NCBI RefSeq assembly: GCF_003123745.1
Contig: NZ_QETB01000003.1
Location: forward strand, 124,001-188,000
Direction of reading: 5' to 3'
Length of the DNA: 64,000 bases
DNA from: Ancrocorticia populi
GTDB lineage: Bacteria > Actinomycetota > Actinomycetes > Actinomycetales > Actinomycetaceae
Under the pieces are notes generated by a model. The model was not told the DNA's origin. It was given only the letters and a program-made list of their open reading frames with translations, and ran no database searches. Both the position numbers and the translations under genes were made by a program. Of this stretch, positions 17,312-26,015 are shown piece by piece; the stretch's first letter is position 1; every line of letters starts with the position of its first letter.

Positions 17312-17317
17312 AGCTTA
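17312..17317 (-). promoter_or_regulatory. -10 element of hisC
   Basis: TAAGCT, then AGTGCC, then GTG at 17305: a likely leaderless promoter, needed because a terminator lies immediately upstream. Confidence 0.45.
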
Positions 17318-17346
17318 CGAAACGGCCCGCCACAATGGGCGGGCCG
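17318..17346 (-). terminator. Rho-independent terminator after the universal stress gene
   Basis: CGGCCCGCC (17323-17331) and GGCGGGCCG (17338-17346) form a perfect 9-base stem with a six-base loop. On the minus strand the stem is followed by TTTCGT. Confidence 0.75.
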
Positions 17347-17355
17347 TCCGTATGC

Positions 17356-18222
17356 TTATACCTCCTTGGGTATCACTGCCACAATGGGCGCACCGGTTAG
17401 CACACCATGGGTGACCGAGCCGAGCAGCTGCGCCGTCATCGCGCCAGCGCCGTGGGCACCCACAACCGTCAGGCACGCATCATTCGAGGCCTCGAGCAGA
17501 GCGTCTACCGCATGGAGCATCGAAACATCTAGCGACGCCTCAACGTCCGGGAAATCTTCGCGGAGCTTGTTGAAGGCCTCGGTGCCACGCTTCTCAGCCA
17601 TGTCCATTCGCGTGGCGATCATGGAACGCATCGCTGTTTCGGGAAGCGTCTCGTAGTTCGCTGCGGCATGCTGCTGAGACTGAATCACATGGACGGGGCA
17701 TCCGCGCCTGCGTGCTTCCTCAAACGCATACCGCACAGCTTCCTGTGAGCCACCTTCTGGGGACATACCCACAATGACGGGCCCTTTCTCGTTTCCGGCA
17801 TTACCACGAACAACTACGACTGGGCACTTCGCGTGCGCGGCAACCTTGGACGATACGGAGCCAAGCAGAAGCCTGCGCACGGCGCCGAGACCACGCGCTC
17901 CCACGAATACAACCGTTGCCTCCGCCGATTCCTTGACCAGTGCTACCGAGGGGTCTGCGACGATCACTTCGGTTGTGATCTGAAGCCCCGGGAAGTCTTT
18001 CTCGATACGCGTCTGCTCGGAATCCAACACGTCTTGGCACGATTGCAGAATGTCCGGCGGCGGGGTCGGATCCAAACCCGCGTATCCATAAAGCGGGGCA
18101 AATCCGTAGATGAGCCTGAGCGGAAGGTCTTGACGCACAGCCTCAGCCGCGGCCTCCGTTACAGCGGCCCCTGCACGAACAGATCCGTCGGTACCGGCAA
18201 CTACCGGATAGACGTCAGCCAT
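17356..18222 (-). CDS. Tandem universal stress protein (two UspA domains)
   Basis: The 288-residue protein has two Usp domains (about 1-140 and 148-288). Both carry ATP-binding loops: GARGLGAVRRLLLGSVSSKV in the first and GAHGAGAMTAQLLGSVTHG in the second, matching G-2x-G-9x-G-S. Tandem Usp proteins in actinobacteria bind ATP and are linked to stress and hypoxia survival; the client is unknown. The ATG at 18222 follows GAGGAGG at a good spacing. A TAGAAT -10 lies at 18291-18286. It separates hisC from hisD. Confidence 0.9.
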   Translation of the reverse strand: MADVYPVVAGTDGSVRAGAAVTEAAAEAVRQDLPLRLIYGFAPLYGYAGLDPTPPPDILQSCQDVLDSEQTRIEKDFPGLQITTEVIVADPSVALVKESAEATVVFVGARGLGAVRRLLLGSVSSKVAAHAKCPVVVVRGNAGNEKGPVIVGMSPEGGSQEAVRYAFEEARRRGCPVHVIQSQQHAAANYETLPETAMRSMIATRMDMAEKRGTEAFNKLREDFPDVEASLDVSMLHAVDALLEASNDACLTVVGAHGAGAMTAQLLGSVTHGVLTGAPIVAVIPKEV

Positions 18223-18285
18223 GATGGCCTCCTCTTGGGCCCGCGTGTCTGAATTGCCAGATCGTTGCCGCTGGCCCGTACACCC

Positions 18286-18291
18286 ATTCTA
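18286..18291 (-). promoter_or_regulatory. -10 element of the universal stress gene
   Basis: TAGAAT on the minus strand about 64 bases upstream of the ATG, giving a leadered mRNA with its own ribosome binding site. Confidence 0.4.
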
Positions 18292-18326
18292 CCTTCGAAT
18301 GTGTTATGGGTCACGACGTTACATAA

Positions 18327-18342
18327 TGTGACCGACTTCACT
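18327..18342. promoter_or_regulatory. CRP/GlxR-like site
   Basis: TGTGA-N6-TCACT matches the CRP/FNR-type consensus TGTGA-N6-TCACA at nine of ten positions. It lies between the divergent usp and VIT genes, about 40 bases upstream of the usp -10. Confidence 0.4.
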
Positions 18343-18394
18343 TTAATGTCTGTATAGCTTGATACAAAGCCACTTCCAGAGAGTTTTCAGGCCG

Positions 18395-18414
18395 TTAGGA
18401 ACCCCTAATATAAG
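18395..18414 (+). promoter_or_regulatory. Inverted repeat over the VIT gene promoter
   Basis: TTAGG-AACC-CCTAA (18395-18408) overlaps TAATAT/TATAAG -10-like hexamers (18406-18414) upstream of the VIT gene. The arms resemble DtxR/IdeR half-sites but the spacing is four, not nine, so identity is uncertain. Confidence 0.35.
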
Positions 18415-18476
18415 GCTCTCCAAACTGGAGCTATTCCAGATTACTTTCTAGCCTTAGCTTAACGAAAGGAGGCGAG

Positions 18477-19184
18477 ATGTCCACAGAAGTCGCGCAAAAA
18501 GAGACACCATCAATCCAAAGCAAGTTGAACTGGCTACGCGCTGGAGTGCTTGGGGCAAACGACGGCATTGTCTCCACCGCCGGACTGGTTGTGGGGATAT
18601 CCGGCGCCGCCCTCACGGGCAATGCTCTCCTCGCAGCCGGCGTAGCCGGAATGATTGCCGGGGCGCTCTCCATGGCTGCGGGCGAATACGTATCCGTCTC
18701 CACTCAACGTGACACTGAGAGAGCTGCGCTCCACGCCAAAAGGATCGCCCTGTCGGAAGATCCCGATGGAGAACTCGAGGTCCTCACCGGTCGGATCGAG
18801 GCCTCCGGCGTGAAGCCTGAACTCGCTCGCCGCGTTGCCGTGCAGCTTTCCGCACGCGACGCCCTCGCCGCCCATGCACGATGGGATCTGGGTATCAATC
18901 CCCACGAGATCGTGAATCCGTGGCACGCAGCCTTCGCCTCGTTAATCTCTTTCATCTTGGGCGCCATCATCCCTCTAGGGGCAATCGTCCTCAGCCCCGC
19001 CGCCATCGCGGTACCGCTCACCGTAATTGCCGTGACGATATCGCTCGCAATTACCGGATCCGTCTCCGCTCATCTGGGAGGAGCTCCCAAGCAGCGCGCA
19101 ACGATCCGGAACATTTGTGGCGGGTTGCTCGCAATGGGCGTCACCTACATTATCGGGACGGCAGTGGGCTCATTCGGTGTCTAG
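18477..19184 (+). CDS. VIT1/CCC1-family iron/manganese transporter
   Basis: The 235-residue membrane protein has the family signature [22 protein letters not shown] in the first helix region, [12 protein letters not shown] after the second, an acidic cytoplasmic helical hairpin (about 80-150; metal-binding domain), and three C-terminal helices. VIT proteins export Fe2+ or Mn2+ from the cytosol. GAAAGGAGG precedes the ATG at 18477. The 3' end overlaps the convergent hisD end by 15 bases. Regulation by a metal-dependent repressor is plausible from the inverted repeat over its promoter. Confidence 0.9.
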   Translation: MSTEVAQKETPSIQSKLNWLRAGVLGANDGIVSTAGLVVGISGAALTGNALLAAGVAGMIAGALSMAAGEYVSVSTQRDTERAALHAKRIALSEDPDGELEVLTGRIEASGVKPELARRVAVQLSARDALAAHARWDLGINPHEIVNPWHAAFASLISFILGAIIPLGAIVLSPAAIAVPLTVIAVTISLAITGSVSAHLGGAPKQRATIRNICGGLLAMGVTYIIGTAVGSFGV

Positions 19185-20504
19185 CCGGGCAGCGAGTGCC
19201 TCGGCGTGAGCAGGCAGATCCTCGTCTAATGCCACCGCCTTGAGGAGCGGATACACCTTCTCCATCGCCTCGCGCGAGTATTCGACCGATTGAACGGACT
19301 TGATAAATGCGTGAACGTTCAGGCCGGAATTGAAAACAGCAGTACCGCCCGTGGGCAGCACATGGTTTGATCCAGCCATGTAATCCCCGAGCGGAACAGG
19401 ATTGTAGGGCCCAACGAAAATTGCTCCCGCATTATGAATGAGATCGGCGTGGTGCGGCGCCTTCTCCGTCTGAATCTCCAGGTGCTCGGCGCCGTAGGCG
19501 TTCGCCACGGCTACGCCGGCATCCATATCGTCAACCAGCACCGTTCCCGACTGCGGCCCAGTCAGTGCTGTGTGCACCCGCTCGGAGTGCTTGGTAGCAT
19601 CAGCGCGGCGTTCGAGCGCCACATCCACCCGCTCGGCAAATTCCGTGGAATCGGTGATGAGCACGGAAGCCGCGGCCGGATCGTGTTCGGCTTGCGAAAG
19701 CAGATCAGCGGCCACGTGTTCGGGATTGGCCGTCGCATCGGCAAGAACCGCGATCTCCGTGGTGCCAGCTTCCGCATCGATGCCCACTACGCCGCGGACG
19801 AGACGCTTGGCGGCCGCAACGAAGATGTTCCCCGGGCCTGTTACTACATCCACCGGATCACACAGTACCTCCGGGTCTTTGGTACCCGGCTCCCCCGCCG
19901 CCCCGTATGCAAACATGCCAACGGCGCTTGCGCCACCAACCGCGTACACCTCGGTAATACCGAGCAGGTGGCACGCGGCGAGGATAGTGGGATGCGGAAG
20001 TCCGGCGAACTCCGCCTGTGCGGGCGAGGCCAGCGCGATCCCTTCAACCCCGGCCACCTGCGCGGCCACGGCGTTCATGATGACGGACGAGGGATAAACT
20101 GCCAACCCGCCGGGAACGTAGAGACCCACACGCTTGACCGGGATCCAGCGCTGCCGAACGAAGCCCCCCGGCATGACCTCGGTGAGCTTTTCCTCGGGAA
20201 GCTGAGCTCTATGGCCCGCTCTGTTATGCGCGATGGAGACTTCGAGTGCTTTGCGAAGCTGGGGATCCAACTGTGTTGCAGCGCGTTCAAGTTCCTCGGC
20301 GGGAACACGCAGGGCAGCTGGCCGGACTCCATCGAACTTTTCTGCGGAATCGCGTAGGGCGGCGCCACCACGCTCCCGCACATCCTCGATGAGCGGGCGC
20401 ACAACATCTAGAGCGTGTTCAATGTTGAAGGCCGCACGGGGTAGCTTATCTGCCAAAACTGATCGCGAAACCGATACTCCGCGTAAGTCAATCCTCTGCA
20501 ACAT
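19170..20504 (-). CDS. hisD: Histidinol dehydrogenase
   Basis: The 444-residue protein contains [15 protein letters not shown], the [14 protein letters not shown] nucleotide-site segment, [10 protein letters not shown], and zinc-site SQAEHDP and AEHLEIQTE. It oxidises histidinol to histidine in two NAD-dependent steps. It lies 35 bases after uppS and may be read from the recO-uppS unit. Usually hisD directly precedes hisC; here the usp and VIT genes separate them. Confidence 0.96.
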   Translation of the reverse strand: MLQRIDLRGVSVSRSVLADKLPRAAFNIEHALDVVRPLIEDVRERGGAALRDSAEKFDGVRPAALRVPAEELERAATQLDPQLRKALEVSIAHNRAGHRAQLPEEKLTEVMPGGFVRQRWIPVKRVGLYVPGGLAVYPSSVIMNAVAAQVAGVEGIALASPAQAEFAGLPHPTILAACHLLGITEVYAVGGASAVGMFAYGAAGEPGTKDPEVLCDPVDVVTGPGNIFVAAAKRLVRGVVGIDAEAGTTEIAVLADATANPEHVAADLLSQAEHDPAAASVLITDSTEFAERVDVALERRADATKHSERVHTALTGPQSGTVLVDDMDAGVAVANAYGAEHLEIQTEKAPHHADLIHNAGAIFVGPYNPVPLGDYMAGSNHVLPTGGTAVFNSGLNVHAFIKSVQSVEYSREAMEKVYPLLKAVALDEDLPAHAEALAARLDTE

Positions 20505-20539
20505 GCCTGCAAGTCTACCGGTTACCGGGTCCCCAAGGC

Positions 20540-21358
20540 TCAGGCGTCCGGATCGTCGTATTCCTCAGGTGCCCACACCCTAGGCTCAGTTGTGGCTACG
20601 CGATCAACCGCACCGCCGTACCTGCGGTCGCGCCCCGCGAATTCGCTACAGGCTCGCCACAGCGCCAGCCTGTCAAAATCTGGCCACAGCAGATCTGAGA
20701 AGTACATTTCGGCATAGGCAGATTCCCACATGAGGAAATTGCTGGTGCGTTGCTCTCCGCCGGTTCGGATGAAGAGGTCAACGTCAGCCATGTCTGGCGC
20801 GTAGAGATACCGCTGGATCAACTGGTCATTCACGCTGGACGGTTTAAGAAGGCCATCAGCCACATCGGCCGCGATACGCGCCATAGCATCCGCGATCTCG
20901 GCTTTCCCGCCGTAGTTAATACAAAGATTAAAAGTGAGCTTGCGGTTATCTTTCGTCAGTTCCTCGGCTGCCCTCAGTTCCGAGAGCACCGATTTCCACA
21001 GGCGCCCCTCGCGGCCAACCCAGCGGACACGGACTCCCCACGCGTTGAGATCATCACGTTGTTCTCGAAGGATCTGGCGCGAGAAACCGAGGATATATCG
21101 GACTTCTGCTGGGGATCGCTTCCAGTTCTCAGTAGAAAATGCATATGCCGAGAGCTCGCTAACACCAATCTCCAGCGCTCCCGCAATCACGTCCATGAGG
21201 GTGGCCTCACCCTCACGATGCCCATCGGTACGGGGCAATCCCCGGGTGTTGGCCCATCGGCCGTTTCCGTCCATGACCACAGCAACGTGGTGAGGAACCT
21301 TGGCAAGTTTTGGGGCGACTGCGCCAGACGGGTGTGCAGGCGGCTGGATATGTTCCAC
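20540..21358 (-). CDS. uppS: Isoprenyl (polyprenyl) diphosphate synthase, cis type
   Basis: The 272-residue protein has the cis-prenyltransferase motifs [34 protein letters not shown] and [18 protein letters not shown]. It condenses isopentenyl diphosphate onto an allylic primer to make the C50-55 carrier for cell-wall synthesis, acting at the membrane surface. Its place after recO matches the decaprenyl/undecaprenyl synthase of other actinobacteria. The ATG at 21358 is 9 bases past the recO stop. Confidence 0.95.
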   Translation of the reverse strand: MEHIQPPAHPSGAVAPKLAKVPHHVAVVMDGNGRWANTRGLPRTDGHREGEATLMDVIAGALEIGVSELSAYAFSTENWKRSPAEVRYILGFSRQILREQRDDLNAWGVRVRWVGREGRLWKSVLSELRAAEELTKDNRKLTFNLCINYGGKAEIADAMARIAADVADGLLKPSSVNDQLIQRYLYAPDMADVDLFIRTGGEQRTSNFLMWESAYAEMYFSDLLWPDFDRLALWRACSEFAGRDRRYGGAVDRVATTEPRVWAPEEYDDPDA

Positions 21359-21367
21359 GAAACCTTC

Positions 21368-22111
21368 CTAAAGATGAATGAGTGGCGTTCCCACCATGTC
21401 CAACGATTTGACCTTGCGCTCGATGTGCCACTGCAGGTAGGCCGTTACGAGGCCCGCACTCTCATGCCGCGCCGTCAACCCGGACCGGTCCACAATGTCC
21501 CAGTCTCCGATCTGGAGAGCCGCGAGCAGCTGGACGGTTTCATTGTGGGGATGGGCCGCACTTCGCGGCGCACAACTCTCGCACACCATACCGCCCGCAC
21601 GCACATCGAAGCGATGCAAGGGGCCTGGGGTGCCACACGTAGCGCAGTTGCCGATAGCCAAGGCCCACCCGGCGTTAGCCAGCGACCGAAGGATGTAGGA
21701 CGCGAGAATCGATTCGGGATCATGAGCCTTCAGCGACAGTGCGTTAAGCGCCCCCACCAGTAGCAGATACTGACCCTCGTCCGGTAAGCCTTCCTGCGAG
21801 GTCAGCTTGTCCGTTACCTCGGCCATCGCGCTCGCGCAGGTGTATGAATCGTAATCCCGGCCGATCTTCCCGGCAAACGAACTCATGGTGGACACTTCAG
21901 TGATGATATCGAGCGATCTACCCTCATAGAACTGCGCATCCACCATCGCGAAAGGTTCTAGCCGCGCCCCGAATCGAGATTTGGTGCGCCGGATCCCCTT
22001 GGCAACAGCTCGCACCTGCCCGTTCCTCCGCGTCAGAAACGTGATGATGCGATCTGCCTCCCCCAAGTCATGGGTTCGCAGGACTACGCCCTGATCACGG
22101 TAGAGTTTCAC
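21368..22111 (-). CDS. recO: DNA repair protein RecO
   Basis: The 247-residue protein has the OB-fold N-terminus (YRDQGVVLRTHDLGEADRII) and a C-terminal helical domain with a four-cysteine zinc site (CATCG, CESC). RecO works with RecR to load RecA onto SSB-coated single-strand gaps and anneals strands. The GTG start at 22111 lies six bases after an AAGAAT hexamer. Confidence 0.94.
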   Translation of the reverse strand: MKLYRDQGVVLRTHDLGEADRIITFLTRRNGQVRAVAKGIRRTKSRFGARLEPFAMVDAQFYEGRSLDIITEVSTMSSFAGKIGRDYDSYTCASAMAEVTDKLTSQEGLPDEGQYLLLVGALNALSLKAHDPESILASYILRSLANAGWALAIGNCATCGTPGPLHRFDVRAGGMVCESCAPRSAAHPHNETVQLLAALQIGDWDIVDRSGLTARHESAGLVTAYLQWHIERKVKSLDMVGTPLIHL

Positions 22112-22117
22112 GCGATC

Positions 22118-22123
22118 ATTCTT
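22118..22123 (-). promoter_or_regulatory. -10 element of recO
   Basis: AAGAAT, then GATCGC, then GTG at 22111, giving a probable leaderless start for recO-uppS. Confidence 0.35.
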
Positions 22124-22209
22124 GCACGTTCGCCAACCTGCGCAATGAGGCGGGCCGAATGATTAGCTCAGGGAGTAATACCCACTAACCTACCGGTTAT
22201 ATCGCGTGT

Positions 22210-22215
22210 TAAGAT
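22210..22215 (+). promoter_or_regulatory. -10 element of the amidotransferase/ligase unit
   Basis: TAAGAT, then CTCGCT, then ATG at 22222. No ribosome binding site is visible, so a leaderless mRNA is likely. Confidence 0.45.
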
Positions 22216-22221
22216 CTCGCT

Positions 22222-22944
22222 ATGAAACCGTTCTTGCTCTTGGTAGCACGCCCGGATAGCCCCATCAAGGCCGACGAAGTGAACTCCCTTCTGCGCTATG
22301 GGGCATTGGACGATGAGAAACTCGTCGTCGTCGATCTTCTTCAGCCTCTCACCAACACGCCGGACTTTACCCAATACTCAGGAGTATTCATCTCGGGCTC
22401 CCCTTACAACTACCTCACGCCGCTTGCACAGAAATCCCCTGAGCAGGTTCGCGTGGAATCCCAACTTCTACCACTGGCGAAAACCTTGGTGGATCAGGAC
22501 ATCCCCACGCTTGGGTTGTGCTACGGCCTCCAAATTCTCGCACTTGCCGCCGGCGGTACCCTGACGCGGGAGTTCAGCGAAGATATGCAGCCCGTGCGAG
22601 TGAGCCTGACGGAGGCTGGACGGAAAGATCCCGTAACGGGCCAGCTCCCGGAGACCTTCATCGAGTATGTGGCACATGCCGAATCTGTTGGCGAGCAGCC
22701 CGAAAACATGGAAGTGTTGGCATCCTCAACGGGTTGTCCCGTGCAACTTGCCCGCATCAAATCCAACATCTACGGAACGCAGCATCACCCGGAGATTGAT
22801 CGGGAAGGTATCGCTATCCGGGTGAAACAATATGTCGGAGTGTATTTCACCGAAGAAGAGCATCCAGCCGTTCTAGAATCGGTCCAATCCGTTTCAACGG
22901 AACAGCGGCTCATTACTTATTTCGTTCAACATTACGGAGTCTGA
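22222..22944 (+). CDS. Class I glutamine amidotransferase-like protein
   Basis: The 240-residue protein has a class I glutaminase fold: SGSPYNY oxyanion region, nucleophile elbow GLCYGLQ, and His/Glu in TQHHPEID. All three catalytic residues are present. It resembles the glutaminase domain of GMP synthase but stands alone, with an extra C-terminal helix of about 40 residues. The stop is followed by one base and then the ATG of the GCS2-type ligase gene, so the two probably work together. The ammonia acceptor is unknown. Gamma-glutamyl hydrolysis rather than ammonia transfer is an alternative role. Confidence 0.8.
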   Translation: MKPFLLLVARPDSPIKADEVNSLLRYGALDDEKLVVVDLLQPLTNTPDFTQYSGVFISGSPYNYLTPLAQKSPEQVRVESQLLPLAKTLVDQDIPTLGLCYGLQILALAAGGTLTREFSEDMQPVRVSLTEAGRKDPVTGQLPETFIEYVAHAESVGEQPENMEVLASSTGCPVQLARIKSNIYGTQHHPEIDREGIAIRVKQYVGVYFTEEEHPAVLESVQSVSTEQRLITYFVQHYGV

Positions 22945-22945
22945 C

Positions 22946-24100
22946 ATGGAATTTGCCCAGTCACAGCAATCCACAATCGGCATCGAGTGGGAACTCCAGC
23001 TCGTGGACAAAGATTCTAACGATCTGCGTCAGGCCGCCGCATTTGTGATCGATCAGCTCAAGGGCAAACCCTTCATCCAGAAGGAGATGTTGCTGAACAC
23101 GGTGGAAGTTACTTCCGGCGTGCACCAGACCGTGGCCGGATGCATCGGCGATCTGCGAGAGGGAACCGAATCTGTGCGCAGGACAACCGATCCCCTGCGT
23201 ATCGATATCGCTGCGGCCGGATCCCACCCGTTCGCTAACCCCATGTACCAGCGCGTCACGGATAATGACAGATATGCCGAACTCGTGAACCGGACGCAGT
23301 ATTGGGGCCGGCAGATGCTGCTGTTCGGCACACACGTCCACGTGGGCTTGGACCGCCGCGACAAAGTGTTGCCGATTCTCAAGGCCCTGCTGACCCGGGC
23401 GTACCACATCCAGTCACTTTCGGCTTCCTCCCCTTTCTGGGCGGGAAATCGCACTAACTATGCTAGTAACCGCGCCATGGTGTTCCAGCAGCTTCCAACC
23501 GCGGGCACTCCACGCCAGTTCGATGCCTGGGAGGAGCTGGAGCAATACACCCGCGATCTTCGCAAGACGGGGACTATCGAAGAGTTCAATGAAGTGCGCT
23601 GGGACGTGCGGCCTTCCCCCGGCTGGGGAACCATCGAGGTGCGGGTGGCCGATGCTAGCCCGAACCTCATGGAGATGAAAGCCGTTGCCGCCCTCGTTCA
23701 CTGCCTAGTGGACCATTACGCTGCCGAATTGGATGGCGGACGCGAAATCCCAACCCTCCCCGATTGGTACGTGTCAGAAAACAAATGGCGTTCAGCGCGC
23801 TACGGCATGGACGCGGTGCTCATCAAAGATCGCCATGGCAATGAGCAACTTGTGGGTGAGACGTTACGGGAAACAGTTATGGAGTTGGAGCCCGTGGCCG
23901 AGCGGTTGGGCTGCGTTCAAGAGCTCGCCGGAGTGCTGGACATTCTCGATACTGGGGCGGCCTATCAGCGCTTCCTTGCCGTGTCTGATGTGCACGGAGG
24001 ATCGCTGGACGCGGTTGTAGAGCACATGCGCGAAGAGATGAAGGAAGAGCGGCCGCTGCCCGCCGAGGCAACCCAGAATCACCCCGACGGGCTGCGATAA
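22946..24100 (+). CDS. GCS2-family carboxylate-amine ligase (glutamate-cysteine ligase-like)
   Basis: The 384-residue protein matches the GCS2/YbdK family: GIEWELQLVD at the N-terminus, QKEMLLNTVEVTSGVH, FGTHVHVGLD and WDVRPSPGWGTIEVRVAD. These residues bind ATP, Mg2+ and the glutamate-like carboxylate. Family members join the gamma-carboxylate of glutamate to an amine such as cysteine; YbdK-type members are weak or have other amine substrates. Actinobacteria usually use mycothiol rather than glutathione, so another product is possible. It is one base after the amidotransferase gene. Confidence 0.82.
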   Translation: MEFAQSQQSTIGIEWELQLVDKDSNDLRQAAAFVIDQLKGKPFIQKEMLLNTVEVTSGVHQTVAGCIGDLREGTESVRRTTDPLRIDIAAAGSHPFANPMYQRVTDNDRYAELVNRTQYWGRQMLLFGTHVHVGLDRRDKVLPILKALLTRAYHIQSLSASSPFWAGNRTNYASNRAMVFQQLPTAGTPRQFDAWEELEQYTRDLRKTGTIEEFNEVRWDVRPSPGWGTIEVRVADASPNLMEMKAVAALVHCLVDHYAAELDGGREIPTLPDWYVSENKWRSARYGMDAVLIKDRHGNEQLVGETLRETVMELEPVAERLGCVQELAGVLDILDTGAAYQRFLAVSDVHGGSLDAVVEHMREEMKEERPLPAEATQNHPDGLR

Positions 24101-24124
24101 GCCCTACCTAGGACTCATCGCAGC
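24091..24124. terminator. Hairpin shared by convergent genes
   Basis: GCTGCGAT (24091-24098) and ATCGCAGC (24117-24124) form a perfect 8-base stem spanning the last codons of the GCS2-type gene and of leuA. There is no T-run; a role as a bidirectional transcript end is inferred. Confidence 0.45.
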
Positions 24125-25887
24125 GAACGGTTCACCGCGGAAACGATAGCCTTGAAACCGGCACGAACCGTGGACGGGTCGATTCCACAGCCCCACAGCG
24201 TTTGGCCGTTGACCTCACACTCGATGTAGGCGGCCGCCGTCGCGTCGTGGCCAGAGCTCAGCGCGTGTTCGGCGTAATCGAGCACCTTGACATGAACGCC
24301 TGCTGTGGCCAGCGCCCCGACGAATGCATCGATCGGTCCATTGCCCTCCGAGCTCACTACGTGATCAAACTGGGAATCGCCCTCACCGTACTCGCGAATG
24401 ACGGTGCTGAGCTCGGAATGTGAGCCTTCCTCGCCCGAGACCAACGTGCTGGATATGAGCCGATACTTGCCCCATGGGGAAAGTCCCTTGGCCTCCTTGT
24501 AGGGCAGGTACTCGTCCACGAAGATCTGCCAGAGGCGATCCGCGGTGATTTCCCCACCGTAGCGATCGGTGTGGAGCTGAACCAGCTTGGCCAGTTCCAG
24601 TTGCATCCGGCGGGGCAGATCGAGATGTCGCGTGGAAGACATCAGGTAGGCAACGCCACCCTTACCAGATTGCGAGTTCACGCGAACAACGGCCTCGTAG
24701 TTTCGACCAACATCCTTCGGATCCAGCGGCAGATACGGAACATCCCACGGAACTGCACTCTGGTCCCCGCCAGCGGCGGCCACGCGTTCATCGCGATCCG
24801 CGAATCCCTTCTTAATGGCATCCTGATGAGAGCCCGAAAAGGCTGTGTAAACGAGGCTCCCCGAATACGGCGTACGCTCAGGCACCGCCATTGAGGTGCA
24901 CTCCTCATAGATATCCACGATCTGATCGATATCAGAGATATCTAGCTGGGGATCGATGCCCTGGCTGAAGAGGTTGAGCGCAACCGTCACAAGATCTACG
25001 TTGCCGGTGCGTTCACCCTGCCCGAACAGGCAGCCTTCCACGCGATCGGCGCCGGCCAGCATAGCCAGCTCCGTGGAGGCTATGCCCGTGCCCCGATCGT
25101 TATGGGTGTGGGTGGACAGCGCAATGAAGTCGCGGCGCGAAAGGTTCCGGCTCATGTACTCCATTTGATCGGCATAGACGTTGGGCGTGGCACGCTCCAC
25201 CGTGGTGGGCAGATTAATGACCATCTCACGGTCCGGGCCAGGCTGCCAGACGTCCATTACCGATTCGCATATCTCCAGAGCGAAGTCGAGTTCGGTATCC
25301 ATGAAGATCTCGGGCGAATACTCGAAACCAGCGATCGTATCGTCAGAGATCTTCTTCTCGAGCCCGCCTAGAACCTCGTGAGCACCCGCGACGGCGAGCT
25401 GCTTAGTAGCTTCCTTATCGTTGTGGAACACCACGCGACGGAAGATAGGCGCTGTTGCGTTGTACAGATGAACGGTAGCGCGCGGCAGGCCGTCAATCGC
25501 CTGAACAGTCCGCTCGATGATCTCCGGGCGAGCCTGAGTGAGAACCGAAATCGTAACGTCCTCAGGAACCGCATCATCGGCAATGAGGCTGCGGCAAAAA
25601 TCGAAATCGGCGGCCGATGCGGCCGGGAACCCAACCTCGATCTCTTTAACTCCCATCTTCACCAGCAGATCAAACATCGCTCGTTTCTGCGCCGGATTCA
25701 TGGGATTGACGAGCGCCTGATTACCGTCGCGCAGATCGGTGGAAAGCCAACGAGGAGCTTTCGTTATACGATTGTTTGGCCACTTGCGGTCCGGTAGAAG
25801 GATTTCATTCGTCTCGAGGAAAGGCCGGTACTTACCGTACGGCATATTTGAATTCTTCTGACGATTCGCGAATCCTGAAGTCAACAT
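24115..25887 (-). CDS. leuA: 2-isopropylmalate synthase
   Basis: The 590-residue long-form LeuA contains WLSTDLRDGNQALVNPM (metal Asp and Arg), GVKEIEVGFPAAS, STHTHNDRGTGIAS (metal histidines), and a C-terminal allosteric domain from about 440 that binds leucine. It condenses acetyl-CoA with 2-ketoisovalerate, the first step of leucine synthesis. The ATG at 25887 follows AAAGGGGG at 8 bases, so I prefer it to the upstream ATG at 25917, which has no such site. A short leader peptide with Leu codons lies upstream. Confidence 0.95.
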   Translation of the reverse strand: MLTSGFANRQKNSNMPYGKYRPFLETNEILLPDRKWPNNRITKAPRWLSTDLRDGNQALVNPMNPAQKRAMFDLLVKMGVKEIEVGFPAASAADFDFCRSLIADDAVPEDVTISVLTQARPEIIERTVQAIDGLPRATVHLYNATAPIFRRVVFHNDKEATKQLAVAGAHEVLGGLEKKISDDTIAGFEYSPEIFMDTELDFALEICESVMDVWQPGPDREMVINLPTTVERATPNVYADQMEYMSRNLSRRDFIALSTHTHNDRGTGIASTELAMLAGADRVEGCLFGQGERTGNVDLVTVALNLFSQGIDPQLDISDIDQIVDIYEECTSMAVPERTPYSGSLVYTAFSGSHQDAIKKGFADRDERVAAAGGDQSAVPWDVPYLPLDPKDVGRNYEAVVRVNSQSGKGGVAYLMSSTRHLDLPRRMQLELAKLVQLHTDRYGGEITADRLWQIFVDEYLPYKEAKGLSPWGKYRLISSTLVSGEEGSHSELSTVIREYGEGDSQFDHVVSSEGNGPIDAFVGALATAGVHVKVLDYAEHALSSGHDATAAAYIECEVNGQTLWGCGIDPSTVRAGFKAIVSAVNRSLR

Positions 25888-26009
25888 TGAGGGTACCCCC
25901 TTTAATCGTTTGGCCATCTATGGCGACTGGCGCAACGATTTACCCGCGGCGGGGAGCCAGTCAGCTAGGACCCGTCGCGGCGGCTAAGAAGGAGCATCGC
26001 CGTACGCAT
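25888..26009 (-). promoter_or_regulatory. leuA leader region
   Basis: The leader contains a short peptide gene with consecutive Leu codons, then CTCCCC (25956-25951), which can pair with the GGGGG ribosome binding site of leuA (25900-25896). Leucine-codon leaders that control leuA translation or transcription are established in actinobacteria; the pairing here is by inspection. Confidence 0.55.
25965..26009 (-). CDS. Leucine leader peptide
   Basis: A 14-codon ORF encodes MRTAMLLLSRRDGS with Leu codons CTC CTT CTT in a row. Its ATG at 26009 lies six bases after TAGGGT (26021-26016), so it is probably read from a leaderless mRNA. Ribosome stalling at the Leu codons would sense charged tRNA-Leu. 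Confidence 0.6.
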   Translation of the reverse strand: MRTAMLLLSRRDGS

Positions 26010-26015
26010 AGGTTC

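Noticed and set aside
16499-17656. Plus-strand open frame of 385 codons opposite hisC and usp
   Set aside because: It spans two convincing minus-strand genes and the terminator between them; composition is that of an antisense frame.
18395-18408. Canonical IdeR/DtxR box
   Set aside because: TTAGG and CCTAA arms are separated by four bases rather than nine, so it is reported only as an inverted repeat.
19434-20357. Plus-strand open frame of 307 codons opposite hisD
   Set aside because: Antisense of conserved hisD codons; no recognisable motif or start context.
20750-21763. Plus-strand open frame of 337 codons opposite uppS and recO
   Set aside because: Covers the junction of two conserved genes in the other strand; mirror-frame composition.
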